A stretch of DNA of 41,262 bases. Source: Chara braunii (taxonomy: Eukaryota; Streptophyta; Charophyceae; Charales; Characeae). The position numbers and the translations under genes were made by a program. This document shows positions 39,601 to 41,262 of this stretch, in pieces. The stretch lies in the NCBI GenBank assembly GCA_003427395.1, contig BFEA01000243.1:1022448-1063709 (forward strand), given 5' to 3'. The notes below the pieces were generated by a model. The model saw only the letters and a program-made list of their open reading frames with translations, made no database searches and was not told the origin of the DNA. Every line of letters starts with the position of its first letter. Position 1 is the stretch's first letter.

Positions 39601-40015
39601 TAAGGCAAAGTGGAGTTCGAGGGCCTTACTATGTTCCCTTCCATTGAGCACGGGTAGACTTGTTGTCAGCATCCCTGAAACAAACACGTAGAGGACCTAA
39701 GTGTCTCCATTTATTTCTTGTCATGATTTTTACAACGAAAACAAACACTGTAAAGAAGTCACAACCCCCCCCCCCCCCCCCGCTTCAGATCCTTGAAGAT
39801 GCAACTTCCCGCCACTGACTGTAACGCACAAACGCAAACGACAACTCATTCTTTTCTTTGCTGCGGATTGGAAGGAAAGGCGACCTCGAAAGTGATCCAC
39901 CTCAAAATCATGTCAGTCGTCCAGATCCCACACCATCAACGAGCAAGAAGGGTCGCCGGCGGCCACACATGATGGAAAGCGCGGGCTTGGCGTGGTAATA
40001 CTTGGCTAGTGGGTC

Positions 40016-40063
40016 CTAGCCCCTGCGCAAGGATGACACACATAAATCGAGAAATGGTCCAAA
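40016..40063 (+). pseudogene. U6 snRNA-like 3' half (split copy)
   Basis: CCCCTGCGCAAGGATGACAC, ACATAAATCGAGAAATGGTCC and AA match the 3' half of plant U6 almost exactly. Instead of the T-run terminator an A-rich stretch follows (aaagaaaagaataaaaaaat), as expected for a retroposed copy. The preceding CCTAGC also occurs at the same point in the minus-strand U6 copy at 40455. Confidence 0.8.
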
Positions 40064-40454
40064 GAAAAGAATAAAAAAATAAAAAGTACAGACACAGCAG
40101 GTTTTGAGTTCGCAATGTTAAAAAGAACAACGTCCTCATGAAACTGCTATTTCAGTCGAAATGGATCCCCGGGAGGCGGGCACTTCCGCCCCCCCTCTTT
40201 CCCGCTGGCCCTTCTCTGCTACGGCCACCGTACTCTCATTGCCATTTTTTTATTTTTTATGTTTTCCCTTCTTATCCAGTGATGCTCAGGCGGACGTGCC
40301 CTCGGCAGAAGCTTTGGGCGCCACGTGCCTTCAAGGTATAGATGGCTCACGGATTTCTGCATTTCACATTGAGCAATTCATGGTTGCGAGGGCCAAGCTA
40401 TTCATTTGCCGAGAGTTTCATGGCCTTTTTTCCTTTAAATGACCTACCAATGCT

Positions 40455-40555
40455 ACCATGTCTAGATTAACGTGTGTCATCCTTGCGCAGGAGGCTAGGA
40501 GCGATGCTACTCTTGTGTGTATCGTTGCTATTTTAACGGATGTCCCGAAGGAGTC
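40455..40555 (-). pseudogene. Near-full-length diverged U6 snRNA pseudogene
   Basis: Read on the minus strand: GACTCCTTCGGGACATCCG, TTAAAATAGCAACGATACAC, AGTAGCATCG, an inserted CTCCTAGC, then CTCCTGCGCAAGGATGACAC and ACGTTAATCTAGACATGGT. Order and spacing follow U6 end to end, but the ACAGAGA box is mutated (ACACACA) and an insertion interrupts the centre. The upstream bases CCCACGA match those before the 38011 copy. Not functional. Confidence 0.75.
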
Positions 40556-40569
40556 GTGGGCTTTTTTTA

Positions 40570-40657
40570 GCTCCACGGCTGGCTATTTTAGCCTATTTGT
40601 TTGTTTGTTTGTTTGTTTGGACTTTTTGTGGATGTAGTATGTGTGTCCCGAAGGAAG

Positions 40658-40690
<33 letters not shown>
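40570..40690. repeat. Simple repeats and poly(A)
   Basis: A (GTTT)n run at 40599-40617 and a poly(A) run at 40659-40688. Just before the latter, CCCGAAGGAAG (about 40647-40657) is the complement of CTTCCTTCGGG, possibly another short U6 5' fragment, but too short to claim. Confidence 0.6.
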
Positions 40691-40848
40691 AGGAGGAAGG
40701 ACGAGCTGATTGTTCTGCCAACTGAGGCCCTATTTCTTTTTTTCCTTGTTCTTAGGGCATACTGCCACTGGGACTTTAAACCCACAAAGGAACTGGCCAC
40801 AACACTCTTGGAACTATGCGAGGTTTCAAGAGCTTCAGGACTCAGGAG

Positions 40849-40985
40849 TTTTCAAGTTGGACTTTCAAGTGTTAGTTTTCAAGTTGGACTTTCAAGTGTT
40901 AGTTTTAAAGAGTTGGACTTTCAAGAGTTAGTTCTCAAGAGTTGGACTTTCAAGAGTTAGTTTTCAAGAGTTGGACTTTCAAGAG
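40849..40985. repeat. 27/29-bp minisatellite
   Basis: Five units start at 40849, 40876, 40903, 40932 and 40961. The first two are identical 27-mers (TTTTCAAGTTGGACTTTCAAGTGTTAG type) and the later ones are 29 bp, with AAGAGTT replacing AAGTT. The internal half-repeat TTCAAGAGTT suggests growth from a shorter unit. Confidence 0.93.
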
Positions 40986-41262
40986 CTTTTGGCCCTTGGT
41001 CACAAATCTAGCAGACACTACGCGTAAAAGACGCAAATATGTTATTTCTTGGGATAATTGGTAGAAAGAGCCCACGCCAAAACCTTTTCGGTTTTGGCCG
41101 CCCAACGTTCGGCCGTTTGGTACTACTGGCCCAACTAACTTTCCTCTGGGTGAAAGGCACCTTCGCGCCTTGGCCACATCTCCCTGGCCTGTTTTTACCA
41201 GTTCAAGAATTTGGCGCTGTTTCTGCGCCAGATTCATGAGCCGGTAGGGCCCTTCTTTTTCA
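40986..41262. other. Window end, no gene seen
   Basis: No recognisable gene or element. Small palindromic patches such as CCAAAACC..GGTTTTGG occur near 41077-41098. Confidence 0.4.

Larger units (their letters stand above)
38424..39719. mobile_element. Foldback element interrupted by three MITEs
   Basis: The left arm (38424-38517 plus 38977-38980) and the right arm (39604-39719) are inverted copies. Landmarks are GGAGACACTTAGG, TTTGTTTCAGGGATGCTGAC, AAGTCTACCCGTGCTCAA and GGAAGGGAACATAGTAAGG. Mentally removing the three MITEs leaves a hairpin with arms of about 100-115 bp and a loop of about 16 bases. No coding capacity. Confidence 0.8.
38087..40007. mobile_element. 1.9-kb insertion splitting a U6-like sequence (ends uncertain)
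   Basis: The octamer AGTGGGTC occurs at 38079-38086 and 40008-40015, on the inner edges of a U6 5' half and a U6 3' half in the same orientation. This suggests an insertion with an 8-bp target duplication. I do not see good terminal inverted repeats (TCGTCACAC... / ...ATACTTGGCT), so the element's class is open. The interior contains the foldback element and three MITEs described separately. Confidence 0.5.

Overview
This looks like a repeat-dominated nuclear window from a plant-lineage (streptophyte) eukaryote; a charophyte alga such as Chara is my best guess, but that is inference. The clues are a plant-style receptor-like kinase of the RD type, an L1-type LINE with a DUF4283/zinc-knuckle-like ORF1, U6 snRNA-derived sequences with the plant-type 5' stem (CCTTCGGGACATCCG), very long trinucleotide tracts, and abundant small inverted-repeat transposons. 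Only one intact protein-coding gene is convincing: a single-exon receptor-like kinase at 18466-21339 (+), whose ectodomain carries an NHL-type propeller blade and a Ser/Pro-rich stalk.

Layout. 1-4.1 kb: GC-rich hairpins, a U6 5'-half relic, a large CAT-rich minisatellite with exact 123-bp units, a 348-bp G-rich tandem duplication, another CAT tract and a U6 3'-half relic. 4.1-7 kb: AT-rich DNA with two inverted copies of a GTACG-rich repeat. 7-10.4 kb: a family of CTAGGYTACCAG-ended elements with perfect 8-bp target duplications (hAT-like); one copy is split by a 1-kb inverted-repeat element. About 10.8-17.2 kb: a decayed LINE on the minus strand (ORF1, endonuclease, reverse transcriptase). 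17.2-22.1 kb: the receptor kinase with an exact 81-bp tandem duplication ending 5 bp before its ATG, and a duplicated 3' flank. 23.4-26.4 kb: degenerate satellite-like blocks and A-tailed SINE-like copies. 27-28.75 kb: a cluster of PIF/Harbinger-like MITEs with GGGCCTYGCC ends. 30.8-32.9 kb: an inverted-repeat-bounded element containing a broken Harbinger-type nuclease start. 33-37.6 kb: MITEs and microsatellites. 38.0-40.1 kb: a multi-level nest in which a U6-like sequence appears split by a 1.9-kb insertion, itself holding a foldback element interrupted by three adjacent TWA-target MITEs. 40.4-41 kb: a minus-strand near-full-length U6 pseudogene and a 27/29-bp minisatellite.

The pieces fit together as transposon ecology rather than as a pathway. 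A Harbinger-type nuclease relic and several Harbinger-type MITEs co-occur, hAT-like MITEs serve as landing sites for other elements, and the LINE class present is the kind of machinery that could have made the U6 retrocopies. I saw no CRISPR, phage or prokaryotic operon. Sequence gaps (N) lie at 2313, 2334, 21993-22014 and 29669-29793.
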